This document shows, piece after piece, positions 46,217 to 56,023 of a stretch of 64,000 nucleotides of DNA (position 1 is its first letter; the number at the start of each line of letters is the position of its first letter). The notes under the pieces were generated by a model, which worked only from the letters and a program-made list of their open reading frames with translations, ran no database searches and was not told the DNA's origin. Location: the NCBI RefSeq assembly GCF_007745175.1, contig NZ_CP036271.1:744001-808000 (forward strand), in the 5' to 3' direction. Made by a program: the position numbers and the translations under genes. Origin of the DNA: Caulifigura coniformis (GTDB lineage Bacteria > Planctomycetota > Planctomycetia > Planctomycetales > Planctomycetaceae).

Positions 46217-48115
46217 ATGTCCTGGTGGAATCAGCGTTTGTTGGTGTGCGGTGCATGCACTTTCGTCGTGACGCTTTCGGTGAGTGGCGGCTCGTTGTTC
46301 GCGCAGGCTCCACAGCCGCGGAAGTGGAAAGACGCCACCAACAAGTTCGAGATCGAGGCGACGTTCGTCAGTGAAGTGAACGGACTCGTCACTCTGAGGC
46401 AGACCAATGGGGAAAACGTCGAAATCCAGCTGAAGGAACTCTCTTCCGCGGACATCGCGTACATCCGCAAGGAACGGACCAACAGCAAAAGTCCGTTCAA
46501 GGCGAAGCCCGACGCGTCCCCGTTCGAGCCGAAGTCACGTGGCCGCATGCCCGCGAAGGACGCCGAACAATCGCGTGCATCGAACCCGACCGGACCCGCA
46601 TCCATACCAGTGAACTGGGATGAGGCAACGCTCCTCGCCGCGCCGGGCGCGTCCGAATGGAAAGCGCCGGCGATCGAGCCGGAGGCGAAACGCAAATCGA
46701 AGTCTTCGCAGATCCCGCCCAAGCGCGATTTCGCGGAGAAGCTGACCCACATCGCCACGGGAGAGGGCTTCGCCATTCTGGGCTACATCGAGCCGGTGTC
46801 CCGCAGTCGGGCCGATTCCGGGAAGACCCGGCTGGTACGGGTGAACCTCGAAACGGGCAAGACGGAAGGAACCATCCTCGTCGAAGGGGTCTATGCCCTG
46901 ATGGATGTCTCTCCGAATGGAGAAGAGTTCCTGATGCGGGAAGAGGCCGAACATGGTCAGCCCGGTTCGGTCCTGGAGATCTGGAAGCCGGCTGGAAAGG
47001 AGATCGAACGCCTGAAGGCGTTTAGTCCGCTGGAATCGGAGAAGAGCCAGAATAAGGTCCAGGTCGCCCTCCTGGGGGTCAATGGGCGGGCCGTCGTTGC
47101 GAACTACGGCAACCGGGGCGGGATCTTCAACATTGCTGATGGCCAGGCGCTGACCACTGCCCAGAAGGTTTACTCGGCCTGCCTGTCTCCTGACAAAAAG
47201 TACGCTGCGATCCTTACCGATTCGCTCCTCGTCGTGGACCTGGAAAGCGGTGACACGATCGCCAGCCTTCCGACAACGCTGAAGCATGGAGCGGTGCTGG
47301 CGTTCAGCCCGGACGGGAAGCGGCTGGCGGCCGGGTTCTCCAGCGCGATCACCGCCTGGGACCTGGCGACGGGAGAGGTCTATCGCGACGAGATCATCTC
47401 TGGCGTCACGGCAGTCCAGACTCTCCCCTTTCTCTGGACGTCGCCCACGCATCTGCTGGTCGGGATGACGCTGGTCGACCTGGAGAATCATCTGCCATTG
47501 TGGACCTACGTCGGAGCGGAACGGGCGGCGAACTACGGAGGCGCCACGCTGCTGGCGGCCGATCGGGCCGGGCAGGCGGGGGCGCTCGTCTCGACAGACC
47601 TGCCCCATCCGGCGGCGACGACCGCGCTGAAACAGGCCCTCGGGTCGCCAGGGCTGTTCGCCGTCAAACCGGGGACGCCGGTGAGCATCGACGTCAGCGG
47701 CCTGCCGGATGCGGCCGAGCAGGAAAAGGTGAAATCGGCTCTCGAGACACAACTGGCCGCCGCCGGTCTCAAGTCGACGCCCGGCGCTCCGGTCACGCTG
47801 AAAGCGACTCTCACCAGCGCCAGCAAGGAGGAGCAGTATCGGGTGCTGGGGGCCGGTCTCGAGACGCGCTCCGTCAATGTCACCCGATATACGTCGAAGG
47901 TCGAACTGGTTGCAGGGGGCCAGACGGCGTGGCAGTCATCGTCCGGATCAGGGCCGTCATTCCTCGTGCGGCCGAAGGCGGACGAAACGCTCGAGGACGC
48001 GATCCGCAATTCGAGCAAGCCGAACTACGACTTCTTCTCGAAAGTCTCAATCCCGCATTACGTGATGCAGCCGGGGAAAACGTCGCTCGGCACGAGCAAT
48101 GTCGCGGGATTCTGA
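46217..48115 (+). CDS. Secreted SHD1-domain / beta-propeller-like protein, copy 2
   Basis: 632 residues with a signal peptide (LLVCGACTFVVTLSVSGGSLFAQ) and GGGGGGAA upstream as ribosome-binding site. The SHD1 domain reads RKWKDATNKFEIEATFVSEVNGLVTLRQTNGENVEIQLKELSSADIAYI. After a basic linker longer than in copy 1 (SKSPFKAKPDASPFEPKSRG), the WD40-like region (SPDKKYAAILTDSLLVVDLESG, FSPDGKRLAAGFSSAITAWDLATG) and the same C-terminal end (SKPNYDFFSKVSIPHYVMQPGK) follow. The two genes keep co-linear domain order throughout, so they arose by tandem duplication. A GC-rich hairpin follows the stop. Confidence 0.83.
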   Translation: MSWWNQRLLVCGACTFVVTLSVSGGSLFAQAPQPRKWKDATNKFEIEATFVSEVNGLVTLRQTNGENVEIQLKELSSADIAYIRKERTNSKSPFKAKPDASPFEPKSRGRMPAKDAEQSRASNPTGPASIPVNWDEATLLAAPGASEWKAPAIEPEAKRKSKSSQIPPKRDFAEKLTHIATGEGFAILGYIEPVSRSRADSGKTRLVRVNLETGKTEGTILVEGVYALMDVSPNGEEFLMREEAEHGQPGSVLEIWKPAGKEIERLKAFSPLESEKSQNKVQVALLGVNGRAVVANYGNRGGIFNIADGQALTTAQKVYSACLSPDKKYAAILTDSLLVVDLESGDTIASLPTTLKHGAVLAFSPDGKRLAAGFSSAITAWDLATGEVYRDEIISGVTAVQTLPFLWTSPTHLLVGMTLVDLENHLPLWTYVGAERAANYGGATLLAADRAGQAGALVSTDLPHPAATTALKQALGSPGLFAVKPGTPVSIDVSGLPDAAEQEKVKSALETQLAAAGLKSTPGAPVTLKATLTSASKEEQYRVLGAGLETRSVNVTRYTSKVELVAGGQTAWQSSSGSGPSFLVRPKADETLEDAIRNSSKPNYDFFSKVSIPHYVMQPGKTSLGTSNVAGF

Positions 48116-48117
48116 GG

Positions 48118-48141
48118 GCCTCCCCGGAAACCAGGGGAGGC
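48118..48141 (+). terminator. GC-rich hairpin after the second SHD1 gene
   Basis: GCCTCCCC (48118-48125) pairs perfectly with GGGGAGGC (48134-48141) around an 8-base loop, starting 3 bases after the stop codon. There is no T tract, so termination could be Rho-assisted or the stem may protect the 3' end. Confidence 0.5.
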
Positions 48142-48225
48142 ATCCCCCTCCCGGAATGATCCAGGTTTGAGGCGGCCTTTGTAGAATCGGGCGGTTTCGC
48201 GGCCGGCCAGCAACGGGATCGTTTC

Positions 48226-49062
48226 GTGCGCATTGATGCTCATCAGCACTTCTGGAAGATCGGGATGTTCCAGGCCGCGTGGCTGGAACAGCCGTCCCAC
48301 CGGGCCATCTCCCGGGACTACCTTCCCGCTGATCTCGCGCCGCATTTGAAGGCGACGGGAATCGACCGGACGGTTTTCGTGCAGACGCAGCACGATCTGG
48401 CGGAGAACCGCTGGGTGCTGGGCCTCGCGGACGGGCAGGACTTTATCGCGGGAGTGGTGGGTTGGATCGACCTGGCCAGTCCGGAGTGCGAGGAGCAGCT
48501 TCTCGAGTTCCGGAAGCATCCGAAGGCCTGCGGCATCCGGCATGTGACGCATGACGAACCGGACGTCGATTTCATCGTCCGGCCCGAAGTGCTTCGGGGC
48601 CTGAAGACGCTGGAGAAGCACCGCGTGCCGTTCGACCTGCTCTTCTTCATCGAGCACCTGCCTCATGCGGCAACGGTGGCCGATCACTGCCCCGAACTGC
48701 CGCTGGTGATCGACCACCTGGCGAAACCGAAGATCAAGGCACGTTCGATGGCCGACTGGGAGCCGCATTTCCGCGCGGCGGCGAAGCGGCCGAACGTGTA
48801 CTGCAAGCTGTCAGGGATGGTCACGGAGGCCGACTGGCAGCACTGGAAGGCCGCGGACCTGAAACCGTATGTCGACGTGGCCCTGGAGTGTTTCGGTCCG
48901 GAACGGCTGATGTTCGGGACGGACTGGCCGGTGTGCGAACTGGCAGGGAGCTACGAAGAGGTTTATGGGGCGATGGACGAACTGCTGGGCGGGCTGAGCG
49001 GTCCCGAGCGGGAACGGATTTTCGGGGGCACGGCACAGGAGTTTTACGGGCTTCGGGTGTGA
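48226..49062 (+). CDS. Amidohydrolase-family hydrolase (amidohydro_2, L-fuconolactonase-like)
   Basis: 278 residues with a GTG start immediately before the metal motif RIDAHQHFW (His6, His8). Other conserved points are TGIDRTVFVQTQ, GVVGWIDL, the PLVIDHLAKP His, YCKLSGMV and FGTDWPVCEL with the catalytic Asp. The length and motifs match the metal-dependent lactonase branch that includes L-fuconolactonase and 2-pyrone-4,6-dicarboxylate hydrolase. The exact substrate cannot be read from sequence. No other fucose genes are near; the gene seems to stand alone after the SHD1 pair. Confidence 0.87.
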   Translation: MRIDAHQHFWKIGMFQAAWLEQPSHRAISRDYLPADLAPHLKATGIDRTVFVQTQHDLAENRWVLGLADGQDFIAGVVGWIDLASPECEEQLLEFRKHPKACGIRHVTHDEPDVDFIVRPEVLRGLKTLEKHRVPFDLLFFIEHLPHAATVADHCPELPLVIDHLAKPKIKARSMADWEPHFRAAAKRPNVYCKLSGMVTEADWQHWKAADLKPYVDVALECFGPERLMFGTDWPVCELAGSYEEVYGAMDELLGGLSGPERERIFGGTAQEFYGLRV

Positions 49063-49125
49063 CCGGGCCTCTTGGGGAACCACGGAACACACGGCAACAG
49101 TTCTGATGAGGAATCTCTGAATGGG

Positions 49126-49539
49126 CTACCAGAACTGAGATTCGGACCTCCCTGCGGTCACGAGAAACGGGGCCAGCATGACGAGCACCCAGCCCGAGAT
49201 GGCAGAGATCGGCTCCAGTTCACGAACGACAATGCCATCGACACTCACCCTGGTGGCCAGCCAGTCGGAACCGGAAAAGGCGATCAGCAGGAATCCAGAG
49301 ACGATTGCAATCGCGCCGTAGCCGAAACCCGCTGCGAGTCGTCGTTGAAATGGCAGCATCCGAAGTGTGATCCCGATCGGGGCGATGACGAGAACTGCGA
49401 TTGCGCTGAAGGCTGCTCCGAACGCCATCTGAATGGGAATGAAAATGACGGGATTGTCGTAAAACGCGGTGGCCGCAGCGATCAGATAGCTGACCGTACC
49501 GAGCCAGATTGAGGCTGCGACCTGGAACACCGCACTCAT
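49126..49539 (-). CDS. Small integral membrane protein of unknown function
   Basis: 137 residues with four hydrophobic stretches: VAASIWLGTVSYLIAAATAFY, IQMAFGAAFSAIAVLVIAPIG, GFGYGAIAIVSGFLLIAFSG and AISGWVLVMLAPFLVTAG. ATG 49539 starts just before the first helix. I recognise no family. It lies between the amidohydrolase and the 5-oxoprolinase and is transcribed away from the latter. Confidence 0.6.
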   Translation of the reverse strand: MSAVFQVAASIWLGTVSYLIAAATAFYDNPVIFIPIQMAFGAAFSAIAVLVIAPIGITLRMLPFQRRLAAGFGYGAIAIVSGFLLIAFSGSDWLATRVSVDGIVVRELEPISAISGWVLVMLAPFLVTAGRSESQFW

Positions 49540-49744
49540 GATTCGCTGATTCTGCGAGCGTGGTTTCGAACGAACTTCCCTGCTCGGCGGCGCTCGTGCG
49601 CCGGTCCACTGAGGGCATGCGCCTCCGCACCGTTGCCGGCGGCCTGCCTGCTCGGGACACTGCTCCCAACGCAGGATAGCCTCCGACGCTCCGGCGGCAC
49701 GATGATCCTCTGCATTCTGACGATTTACGAAGGCCTTTCCGGCG

Positions 49745-52700
49745 ATGTGGCAGTTCTGGCTTGATGTTGGCGGCACGTTCACCGATTGCATTGCCCGTCG
49801 CCCCGATGGCGAAATCGTGACGCACAAGACGCTCAGCTCGGGAGTCGTCAAAGGACGAGTGGGACGCCTGGTCAGTGCCACGTCCTGGATCGACCCGGGC
49901 AAGGCCGGCGATCCGCAGGGGCTGTGGATCGGCTGGAAGGCCTCGTTCGGCGGCGATCCGGTCGAGGTGACGGGCTTCGATTCGGCGACCGGCGAGATGC
50001 AGGTGGCCTCGCCCCCGGAGATGACTCCCCAGGCCGGGATGCAGTACGAACTGCGCTGCGGGAGCGAGGCGCCCATTGTCGCCATCCGCTATCTGCTCGG
50101 GCTGTCGCCAAAGGACGTCATCCCGCCAGTCGACGTCCGGCTGGGGACGACGCGCGGGACGAACGCACTGCTCGAGCGAAAGGGGGCCAGGGTGGCCTTC
50201 GTCGTCACCAAAGGTTTCAAGGATGTGCTCCTGATCGGCAACCAGGACCGTCCGAGGCTGTTCGACCTGACGATCAGGAAGCCGCAGCCACTCTTCAGCA
50301 CGGTCGTCGAGATTGACGAGCGACTGGACGCCGACGGCAAAGTGCTCGTCGCCCCCAATCGGGACACGCTGAAGAAGCAGTTTGAGGAGCTGCGGCGGTC
50401 GAACGTCGATTCCCTGGCGATCTGCCTGCTGCATGCGTATCTGAACCCGGCACACGAGCAGCTGGTGGAGGAAGCCGCGCGCGCGGCGGGCTTCGATGAG
50501 ATCAGCGTGTCGTCGCAGGTGTCGCCGCTGATCAAGCTGGTGAGCCGCGGGGATACCACCGTTCTCGATGCCTATCTGAATCCGATTCTGCGGCGGTATG
50601 TGTCCTCGCTGCGGCGCGACCTGGGCGAGACGACGCGGCTGAGGCTGATGACATCGGCCGGAGGTCTCGTAGAGGCGGGGAAGTTCTCTGGAAAAGACAG
50701 CATTCTTTCCGGGCCGGCGGGAGGCGTCATCGGCTACGCACGGGTCGGCGAGCAGGCCGGGTTTCCACGAACGATCGGCTTCGACATGGGGGGGACGAGC
50801 ACCGACGTCTCCCGTTACGACGGCCAGTTCGACTACGAATATGAAACCCAGAAGGCCGGCGTGCGGATGGCCGTGCCGACGCTTGCCGTCGAGACCGTTG
50901 CCGCCGGCGGGGGCAGCATCTGCCGGTTCGACGGCGTGAAGCTCGTTGTCGGCCCCGAGAGCGCCGGGGCCGACCCTGGGCCCGCTTGTTATGGCCGCAG
51001 CGGGCCGCTGACGATGACCGACGTCAACCTGTCGCTCGGGCGACTCTTGCCGCACCGGTTCCCGTTCCTGCTGGACACGGCCGCCGTGGCGAAGCGGCTG
51101 GGGGATGTGTGCACCGCGGTCAACGCGGGGTCCGCCGGGAAAGACAAGGTACCTGAGGAAGTCGCGGCCGGATTTGTCGACGTCGCCAACGCGAACATGG
51201 CCCGGGCGATCCGGCGCATCTCGACCGCCAAGGGCTATGACCCATCCGAGTACGCGCTCGTCTGTTTCGGCGGCGCTGGCGGACTGCATGCCTGCGCGAT
51301 GGCGCGTGAACTGCGGATGAAGCAGGTCTTCCTGCATCCGTTCGCAGGCCTCTTGAGCGCCTATGGAATGGGCGTGGCCGATGTGCGACGGCATGCCGAG
51401 CAGTCGGTCCTACAGCCACTGAATGCGTCGACGCTCGACGCGATCGCCGGCTCCGCCGCCGAACTCTCGGCCAGGCTGGTGAGCGACATTGTGTCCGAAG
51501 GGATTCCGGCCGATCGTGTGCAGGCTCGGCGAACGCTCGACCTGCGCTACAAGGGCGTGGAAGCGGTCATCAACGTGCCGTGGATCGACGGCGCAGACCC
51601 GGCGGTGGAGTACGAGAAGCAGCACGAGCGGCTGTACGGCTACAAGCGCCCGGGGCGGCCGATTGAGGTGTCCGTGCTGCGTGTGGAAGCGGTCGGCGGA
51701 TGGAAATCGGAAGGCCTCCCGAAGCAGGAGAGCGTTGCGCGGCAGATCGAACCGAAAGAGCGGACACGCGCCTGGACGGGAAGCGGTTGGGCCGATGTGC
51801 CGGTGTTCGTCCGCGAGCAACTCCATGCCGGGGACACCTTCCGCGGTCCAGCGATCTTCTGCGAGCCGACATCGACGATCTGGGTGGAAGAGGGATTCGA
51901 GGCGAAGATCCTGCCGCGGGGCGAGATTCTGCTCAACGATGTCCGCGGGGCAGCGGTGGGTGAGCAGGCCAGCCGGGCGGACCTGGAGACGGCCGATCCG
52001 GTGCTGCTGGAGGTGTTCAACAACCAGTTCGCTTCGATCGCGGAACAGATGGGGCTGACGCTGCAGCGGACGTCGGTGTCGACGAATGTGAAGGAGCGAC
52101 TCGACTTCAGCTGCGCCGTATTCGATGCCGCGGGTCAGCTGATCGTCAACGCGCCGCATATCCCCGTGCACCTCGGGGCGATGGGCGAAACGGTGCGTCG
52201 GATCATCAGCGATAACCCCGATCTCGCGCCGGGCGATGTGTACGTCACGAACGACCCCTATCGCGGAGGATCGCACCTGCCGGACGTGACCGTCGTGACG
52301 CCGGTCCATTCCGACTCGGGCGAATTGCGGTTCTTCACGGCCAGCCGGGCGCATCATGCAGAGATCGGTGGAATCGCCCCGGGAAGCATGCCGCCATTCT
52401 CGAAGACGCTCGCCGACGAAGGCGTTCTGATCCGGAACTTCAAACTGGTCGACAAGGGGACATCCCGCGAAGACGATCTCAAGGCGTTACTACTGAGCGG
52501 CGCTCACCCCACCAGAAACGTGGGCGACAACCTCGCGGACATCGCCGCCCAGGCGGCCGCAAACAAGGCCGGGGCAACGCTGCTACTGGATCTCATCGGC
52601 CAGCGAGGCTGGCCGATTGTCTCCGCTTACATGCGGCATATCCGCGAATCGGCATCGAAGAAGATGCGGCTCGCGCTCGCGAAGATGCCCGATGGCGATT

Positions 52701-53536
52701 ACCGGCGAATCGACCACCTCGACGACGGATCTCCCATCGCGGTGAACGTCACGATCACTGGCGAGTCGGCGCGGGTCGATTTCAGCGGAACGGGCCCAGT
52801 GCTGAAAACGAACCTGAACGCGAACCGGGCGATCGTGCGGGCAGCGGTGCTCTATGTCTACCGCTGCCTGATCAACGAAGACATCCCGCTGAACGACGGC
52901 GTCCTCGAGCCAGTGGAGATTGTCCTTCCGGAATGTCTCCTCAGCCCACCCGCCAATGATGACCCGTCGCAGTGCGCGGCGATCGTCGGGGGGAATGTCG
53001 AGACCTCCCAGCGGGTGGTTGACGTTCTCCTTGGCGCGCTCGGCCTCGCGGCTGCGAGCCAGGGAACGATGAACAACCTGACCTTCGGGAACACGACCTT
53101 CGGCTACTACGAGACGATTTGCGGCGGAAGCGGCGCGACGGCGGACAGCGACGGCGCGGACGCCGTGCATACGCACATGACGAATACGCGGCTGACGGAC
53201 GCCGAGATCATCGAGCGGCGGTACCCGATCCGGTTGCACGAATTCGGCATCCGCCAGGGAAGCGGTGGAACAGGCGAGCATCGCGGTGGAGCGGGCATCG
53301 TCCGTCGGATCGAATTCCTGGCGCCGCTGTCTCTGTCGATTCTCGCCCAGCGGCGCGGGAAGTTCTCGCCGTTCGGTCTGAATGGCGGAGGGGATGGCGC
53401 CATCGGCCGAAATCTGTTGACCCGTGCGTCATCGAACGTCGAGACGGACGTCGGAGGCGCGATCCAGACGACCGTCGAGCCGGGAGACCGGCTGACGATC
53501 GAGACGCCAGGGGGCGGGGGGTATGGAACAGCCTGA
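49745..53536 (+). CDS. Fused 5-oxoprolinase / hydantoinase A+B (ATP-dependent)
   Basis: 1263 residues, the full length of single-chain 5-oxoprolinases. The N-terminal hydantoinase-A half begins with the phosphate-binding [11 protein letters not shown], then [27 protein letters not shown] and the second ATPase block [16 protein letters not shown], with [16 protein letters not shown] later. The hydantoinase-B half starts near 740 ([44 protein letters not shown]) and includes [32 protein letters not shown] and the C-terminal PGGGGYG. The reaction is ATP-driven opening of 5-oxoproline to glutamate, or of a hydantoin. No hydantoinase transporter is near. The next gene starts inside its last codons. 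Confidence 0.95.
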   Translation: MWQFWLDVGGTFTDCIARRPDGEIVTHKTLSSGVVKGRVGRLVSATSWIDPGKAGDPQGLWIGWKASFGGDPVEVTGFDSATGEMQVASPPEMTPQAGMQYELRCGSEAPIVAIRYLLGLSPKDVIPPVDVRLGTTRGTNALLERKGARVAFVVTKGFKDVLLIGNQDRPRLFDLTIRKPQPLFSTVVEIDERLDADGKVLVAPNRDTLKKQFEELRRSNVDSLAICLLHAYLNPAHEQLVEEAARAAGFDEISVSSQVSPLIKLVSRGDTTVLDAYLNPILRRYVSSLRRDLGETTRLRLMTSAGGLVEAGKFSGKDSILSGPAGGVIGYARVGEQAGFPRTIGFDMGGTSTDVSRYDGQFDYEYETQKAGVRMAVPTLAVETVAAGGGSICRFDGVKLVVGPESAGADPGPACYGRSGPLTMTDVNLSLGRLLPHRFPFLLDTAAVAKRLGDVCTAVNAGSAGKDKVPEEVAAGFVDVANANMARAIRRISTAKGYDPSEYALVCFGGAGGLHACAMARELRMKQVFLHPFAGLLSAYGMGVADVRRHAEQSVLQPLNASTLDAIAGSAAELSARLVSDIVSEGIPADRVQARRTLDLRYKGVEAVINVPWIDGADPAVEYEKQHERLYGYKRPGRPIEVSVLRVEAVGGWKSEGLPKQESVARQIEPKERTRAWTGSGWADVPVFVREQLHAGDTFRGPAIFCEPTSTIWVEEGFEAKILPRGEILLNDVRGAAVGEQASRADLETADPVLLEVFNNQFASIAEQMGLTLQRTSVSTNVKERLDFSCAVFDAAGQLIVNAPHIPVHLGAMGETVRRIISDNPDLAPGDVYVTNDPYRGGSHLPDVTVVTPVHSDSGELRFFTASRAHHAEIGGIAPGSMPPFSKTLADEGVLIRNFKLVDKGTSREDDLKALLLSGAHPTRNVGDNLADIAAQAAANKAGATLLLDLIGQRGWPIVSAYMRHIRESASKKMRLALAKMPDGDYRRIDHLDDGSPIAVNVTITGESARVDFSGTGPVLKTNLNANRAIVRAAVLYVYRCLINEDIPLNDGVLEPVEIVLPECLLSPPANDDPSQCAAIVGGNVETSQRVVDVLLGALGLAAASQGTMNNLTFGNTTFGYYETICGGSGATADSDGADAVHTHMTNTRLTDAEIIERRYPIRLHEFGIRQGSGGTGEHRGGAGIVRRIEFLAPLSLSILAQRRGKFSPFGLNGGGDGAIGRNLLTRASSNVETDVGGAIQTTVEPGDRLTIETPGGGGYGTA

Positions 53537-54020
53537 GCCAGAACGCCGTCGTCTGCGCCGCCGAAATCGAATCCTGATTGTCGGCGCACTGCTCCTACTC
53601 GTGACGACCGGCTTCTGGATATTTCGCCGTCCTGTCGACCCGCGCGTCGTAGGGCGATGGAAGTTCACGGTGAATCACAATGCTACGGCCGACTCGCGAC
53701 GTCTGATCGACTTTCAGGCTGACGGCTGGATCCGAACGTCCTTCGTTGACGGGGCGTCGGTGCCGAACGTTGCGAACGGGCGTTGGTGGGTCGAGGAGAA
53801 TCAGGTCATCGTTCTGGCGAGCAGCGGTAGCCCCGCGCGCCGAATCTGGAACGACCTGCAGATCCTCCTGATACGTGCGACTGGCCGCCCCGAGCCGTGG
53901 GACATCGACCGCTATGAAGTTGTCGCGAGTTCACCGGAGGAACTGCGCCTCAGGTTTCGACCGCATCCGGGCCAGAAGGGAGAAGACGAAGATTGGGTGT
54001 TAACCCGGCCGGCGCAATAA
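53523..54020 (+). CDS. Single-pass membrane-anchored hypothetical protein
   Basis: 165 residues, overlapping the 3' end of the oxoprolinase gene by 14 bases in another frame, so it is translated by coupling. A basic start (RRRLRRRNR) and one transmembrane helix (ILIVGALLLLVTTGFWIF) orient the remaining 125 residues outwards. That part reads VVGRWKFTVNHNATADSRRLIDFQADGWIRTSF and NGRWWVEENQVIVL, resembling the beta-barrel of lipocalin-like or DUF4488-type domains with G-x-W-x-F/V repeats, but I cannot name the family. No direct functional link to 5-oxoproline metabolism is evident. Confidence 0.7.
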   Translation: MEQPEPERRRLRRRNRILIVGALLLLVTTGFWIFRRPVDPRVVGRWKFTVNHNATADSRRLIDFQADGWIRTSFVDGASVPNVANGRWWVEENQVIVLASSGSPARRIWNDLQILLIRATGRPEPWDIDRYEVVASSPEELRLRFRPHPGQKGEDEDWVLTRPAQ

Positions 54021-54024
54021 AAGC

Positions 54025-54082
54025 GGGGTTGAAAACGACCATCAGCGCTCTGCACAACGCTGAGAAGCCGCTCCAACCCCGA
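54025..54082. terminator. Nested inverted repeats between convergent genes
   Basis: An outer pair, CGGGGTTG (54025-54032) and CAACCCCG (54075-54082), encloses an inner stem TCAGCG (54043-54048) and CGCTGA (54059-54064). They lie between a plus-strand gene ending at 54020 and the DUF892 gene ending at 54099, the place for a bidirectional terminator. No T tract is present. Confidence 0.4.
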
Positions 54083-54098
54083 ACACACTTGGTTTCGT

Positions 54099-54590
54099 TC
54101 AGGCTTCGGCGTGGGCGTTGATGCCCGATTCGGCGAGACCGGTCAGCTTCGAATCCGTTTCCTTTTCTTCGTCGAGAGTTTCCTGGAGCAGGTCGGCCGC
54201 CTCGTCCATCTCGATCTGGCGCGCCCAGGTGACGAGCGTGCCGTAGGTGGCGATCTCGTAATGCTCCACCTTCTGGGCCGCGGCGATCAGCATCGCGTCC
54301 ATCACTTCCGGCGAAGCATCTTCTTCCATGAGTTCCGACCCTTCCTCGATCAATCCCTCCATCGCCTTGCACTTCTTGGCGCGGGGCGTCTTGTCGAGCA
54401 TTCCGAAGATCTTCTCGAGTCGTTCGACGTGCCCCTTTGTCTGTTCGAGATGTTCTTCGAAGCCGGCCTTCAGGTCTTCGTTCGAGGCGGATTTCGCCAT
54501 CTTCGGCAACGCTTTGAGCAGCTGCTTTTCGGCGCTGAGCACATCTTTCAGTTCTTCTTCAAAGGCGTCGTGAAGGCTTTCTGCAGGCAT
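54099..54590 (-). CDS. DUF892 ferritin-like protein (YciE/YciF family)
   Basis: 163 residues from ATG 54590. The helical pattern LHDAFEEELKDVLSAEKQLLKALPKMAKSASNEDLKAGFEEHLEQTKGHVERLEKIF, followed by CKAMEGLIEEG and MLIAAAQKVEHYEIATYGTLVTWA, matches the YciF-type ferritin-like four-helix bundle, with the metal-ligand Glu and His residues (EELKD, EKQ, EEH..QT, EHYE) in place. Such proteins are stress-induced and may bind a di-metal centre. It converges on the membrane protein gene and lies next to a DUF2892-type gene, a frequent partner of stress genes. Confidence 0.92.
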   Translation of the reverse strand: MPAESLHDAFEEELKDVLSAEKQLLKALPKMAKSASNEDLKAGFEEHLEQTKGHVERLEKIFGMLDKTPRAKKCKAMEGLIEEGSELMEEDASPEVMDAMLIAAAQKVEHYEIATYGTLVTWARQIEMDEAADLLQETLDEEKETDSKLTGLAESGINAHAEA

Positions 54591-54658
54591 GATTGTTCTC
54601 TCCGTCTTCTCTCTGCATTTGAAACTGGAATGCAAGAGCAAGGGCGAACGACCGAAAC

Positions 54659-54955
54659 TCAGGTCGCTTCGGCCTCGGGCCGCTCCTGCATCCGGTCTCG
54701 CTCACATTGTGCAGAGTCGACGCCAAGCATTTCGTAGGCATGGCAATGGCCGGTCAGACCCCTGTACAGAAGCCCGGCCGCGGCCAGGAATGAGAGCGGA
54801 CGGGACCGCTTCGGGCCGATGAGGCTGTTCAAGAGCAGCGCGCCGCCTGTCCCGAGCGAAATCAGTCGCTCATTCATCGACACGTTCACCGTTGAACACG
54901 TCGCGCCTGCGGCGCCGGCCTGCCTGTCATGCGGAACAAATGGAGGAGCGTGCAT
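54659..54955 (-). CDS. DUF2892 (YgaP-like) inner-membrane protein
   Basis: 98 residues from the chosen start. The family pattern is VNVSMNERLISLGTGGALLLNSLIG, then LSFLAAAGLLYRGLTGHCHAYEMLGV, two short membrane helices with the conserved RGLTGHC block. The N-terminal start is uncertain: ATG 54955, GTG codons at 54889 and 54883 or ATG 54877 could be used; the family motif begins at the GTG codons. The protein reads away from the DUF892 gene at its 3' side and is in the same orientation. Confidence 0.72.
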   Translation of the reverse strand: MHAPPFVPHDRQAGAAGATCSTVNVSMNERLISLGTGGALLLNSLIGPKRSRPLSFLAAAGLLYRGLTGHCHAYEMLGVDSAQCERDRMQERPEAEAT

Positions 54956-55258
54956 CGCAAGACCTGTCCCTTGGACCGCCCAGGGGGCGGCCATGATTCA
55001 CTGGGCTTCACCACTCAAGTAACAACACTGGCAACCAGCATGCCGCGCGGGGAGAGATGGATCGACTTTCGCGACAATGCACAAACGGCTCGTGAACCCG
55101 CGGAGTGGATGCAGCCTTCGACACCGCGAAAACGCAAAGAAACCCACAGCTTTCGCCGCCTTCTGTGTTCTGTGCGATCAGCTCGCACGATGAACATTCA
55201 AGGCGTTGGCCGTGGGTCTCTGGCGGATTTCAGACGCTGGAATCCGGTCGCCGGCGGA
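54956..55258. other. Intergenic region, no gene seen
   Basis: About 300 bases between the DUF2892-type gene and the end of the Pro-rich secreted protein gene. The open frames here are arginine- and serine-rich with no recognisable domain. I find no convincing promoter for the DUF2892 gene. Confidence 0.45.
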
Positions 55259-55936
55259 TCAGGGTGTCTTCGGCGCGGCCGTCCGCTGACGGATCACGCC
55301 CGGCGCCGGGGGGGTGGCGACTCCGCTATCGGAATTCTGGCTGCGGCCGATCCCGGCGGATGGGGGGGCCGGAGTGGCTCCGGCCTTCGGAGCCGCAGGC
55401 GGAGGAGCGGCCTCGGTGCGTCCGGCAGTCCGGCGCGATCGCAGGTCCATCGCAGGGAGCGGCGGCGTGAATGCTCCCTGGGAGCGCGAGGGAACTTGAG
55501 CGGCAGGCGTCCGGGAGGCAATCGGCGGATCGGACGACTTGAAGAGACCCCAGCCGCCAGAGCTGACCTTGAACTTGTAGAGACCCTGGTACAGGGTGAA
55601 CCTCACATCGCCCGCATCGCCGCCGGTGTTGTATTCGACCAGGTGGGGGCGATCACTTTCGAGATCGAGCGTATCGCCCGGCTGCAGTGAGCGCTCCTGA
55701 CCATCCACCAGAAACCAGACTTCTCCGCCGGAACTGGCGTCGTTGTGCAGCTGGATGGGAGCACCCTGTCCGGCCGTCCGGTTGGTCGGAGCTGTGCCAT
55801 ACACCTGGACGGGAGAGGCCGTCGCCCATACTCGTTCAATGCGGTCGTCGCCGATCGCTGTGAATGTCATCGAGAGCAGCGCTCCGAGCGCCGTTCCTGA
55901 CAGGAGGGTTGCCTGAATGGTTCTTCGCAGCATCAT
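55259..55936 (-). CDS. Secreted protein with Pro/Ala-rich C-terminal tail
   Basis: 225 residues. A signal peptide (RRTIQATLLSGTALGALLSMTFTA) is followed by about 100 residues of beta-rich sequence (IQLHNDASSGGEVWFLVDGQERSLQPGDTLDLESDRPHLVEYNTGGDAGDVRFTLYQGLYKFKVSSGGWGLFKS), which looks like a small lectin- or cupin-like barrel without recognisable catalytic residues. The last 80 residues are Pro/Ala/Arg-rich (PPLPAMDLRSRR, APPPAAPKAGATPAPPSAG) and probably disordered. I recognise no family. Neighbours give no functional clue. Confidence 0.62.
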   Translation of the reverse strand: MMLRRTIQATLLSGTALGALLSMTFTAIGDDRIERVWATASPVQVYGTAPTNRTAGQGAPIQLHNDASSGGEVWFLVDGQERSLQPGDTLDLESDRPHLVEYNTGGDAGDVRFTLYQGLYKFKVSSGGWGLFKSSDPPIASRTPAAQVPSRSQGAFTPPLPAMDLRSRRTAGRTEAAPPPAAPKAGATPAPPSAGIGRSQNSDSGVATPPAPGVIRQRTAAPKTP

Positions 55937-56023
55937 TCTTTCTCCGTGCGCTTGGGAAGCCGGCCCTTCATTATCGTTCGACCTCGCACGCTGTGAATGC
56001 CGGTTTTTCAGATGAGCTGGAAT

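Noticed and set aside
49220-51394. A 724-codon minus-strand open frame opposite the 5-oxoprolinase gene
   Set aside because: The opposite strand encodes a complete hydantoinase A domain. The frame is an expected shadow of high third-position GC.
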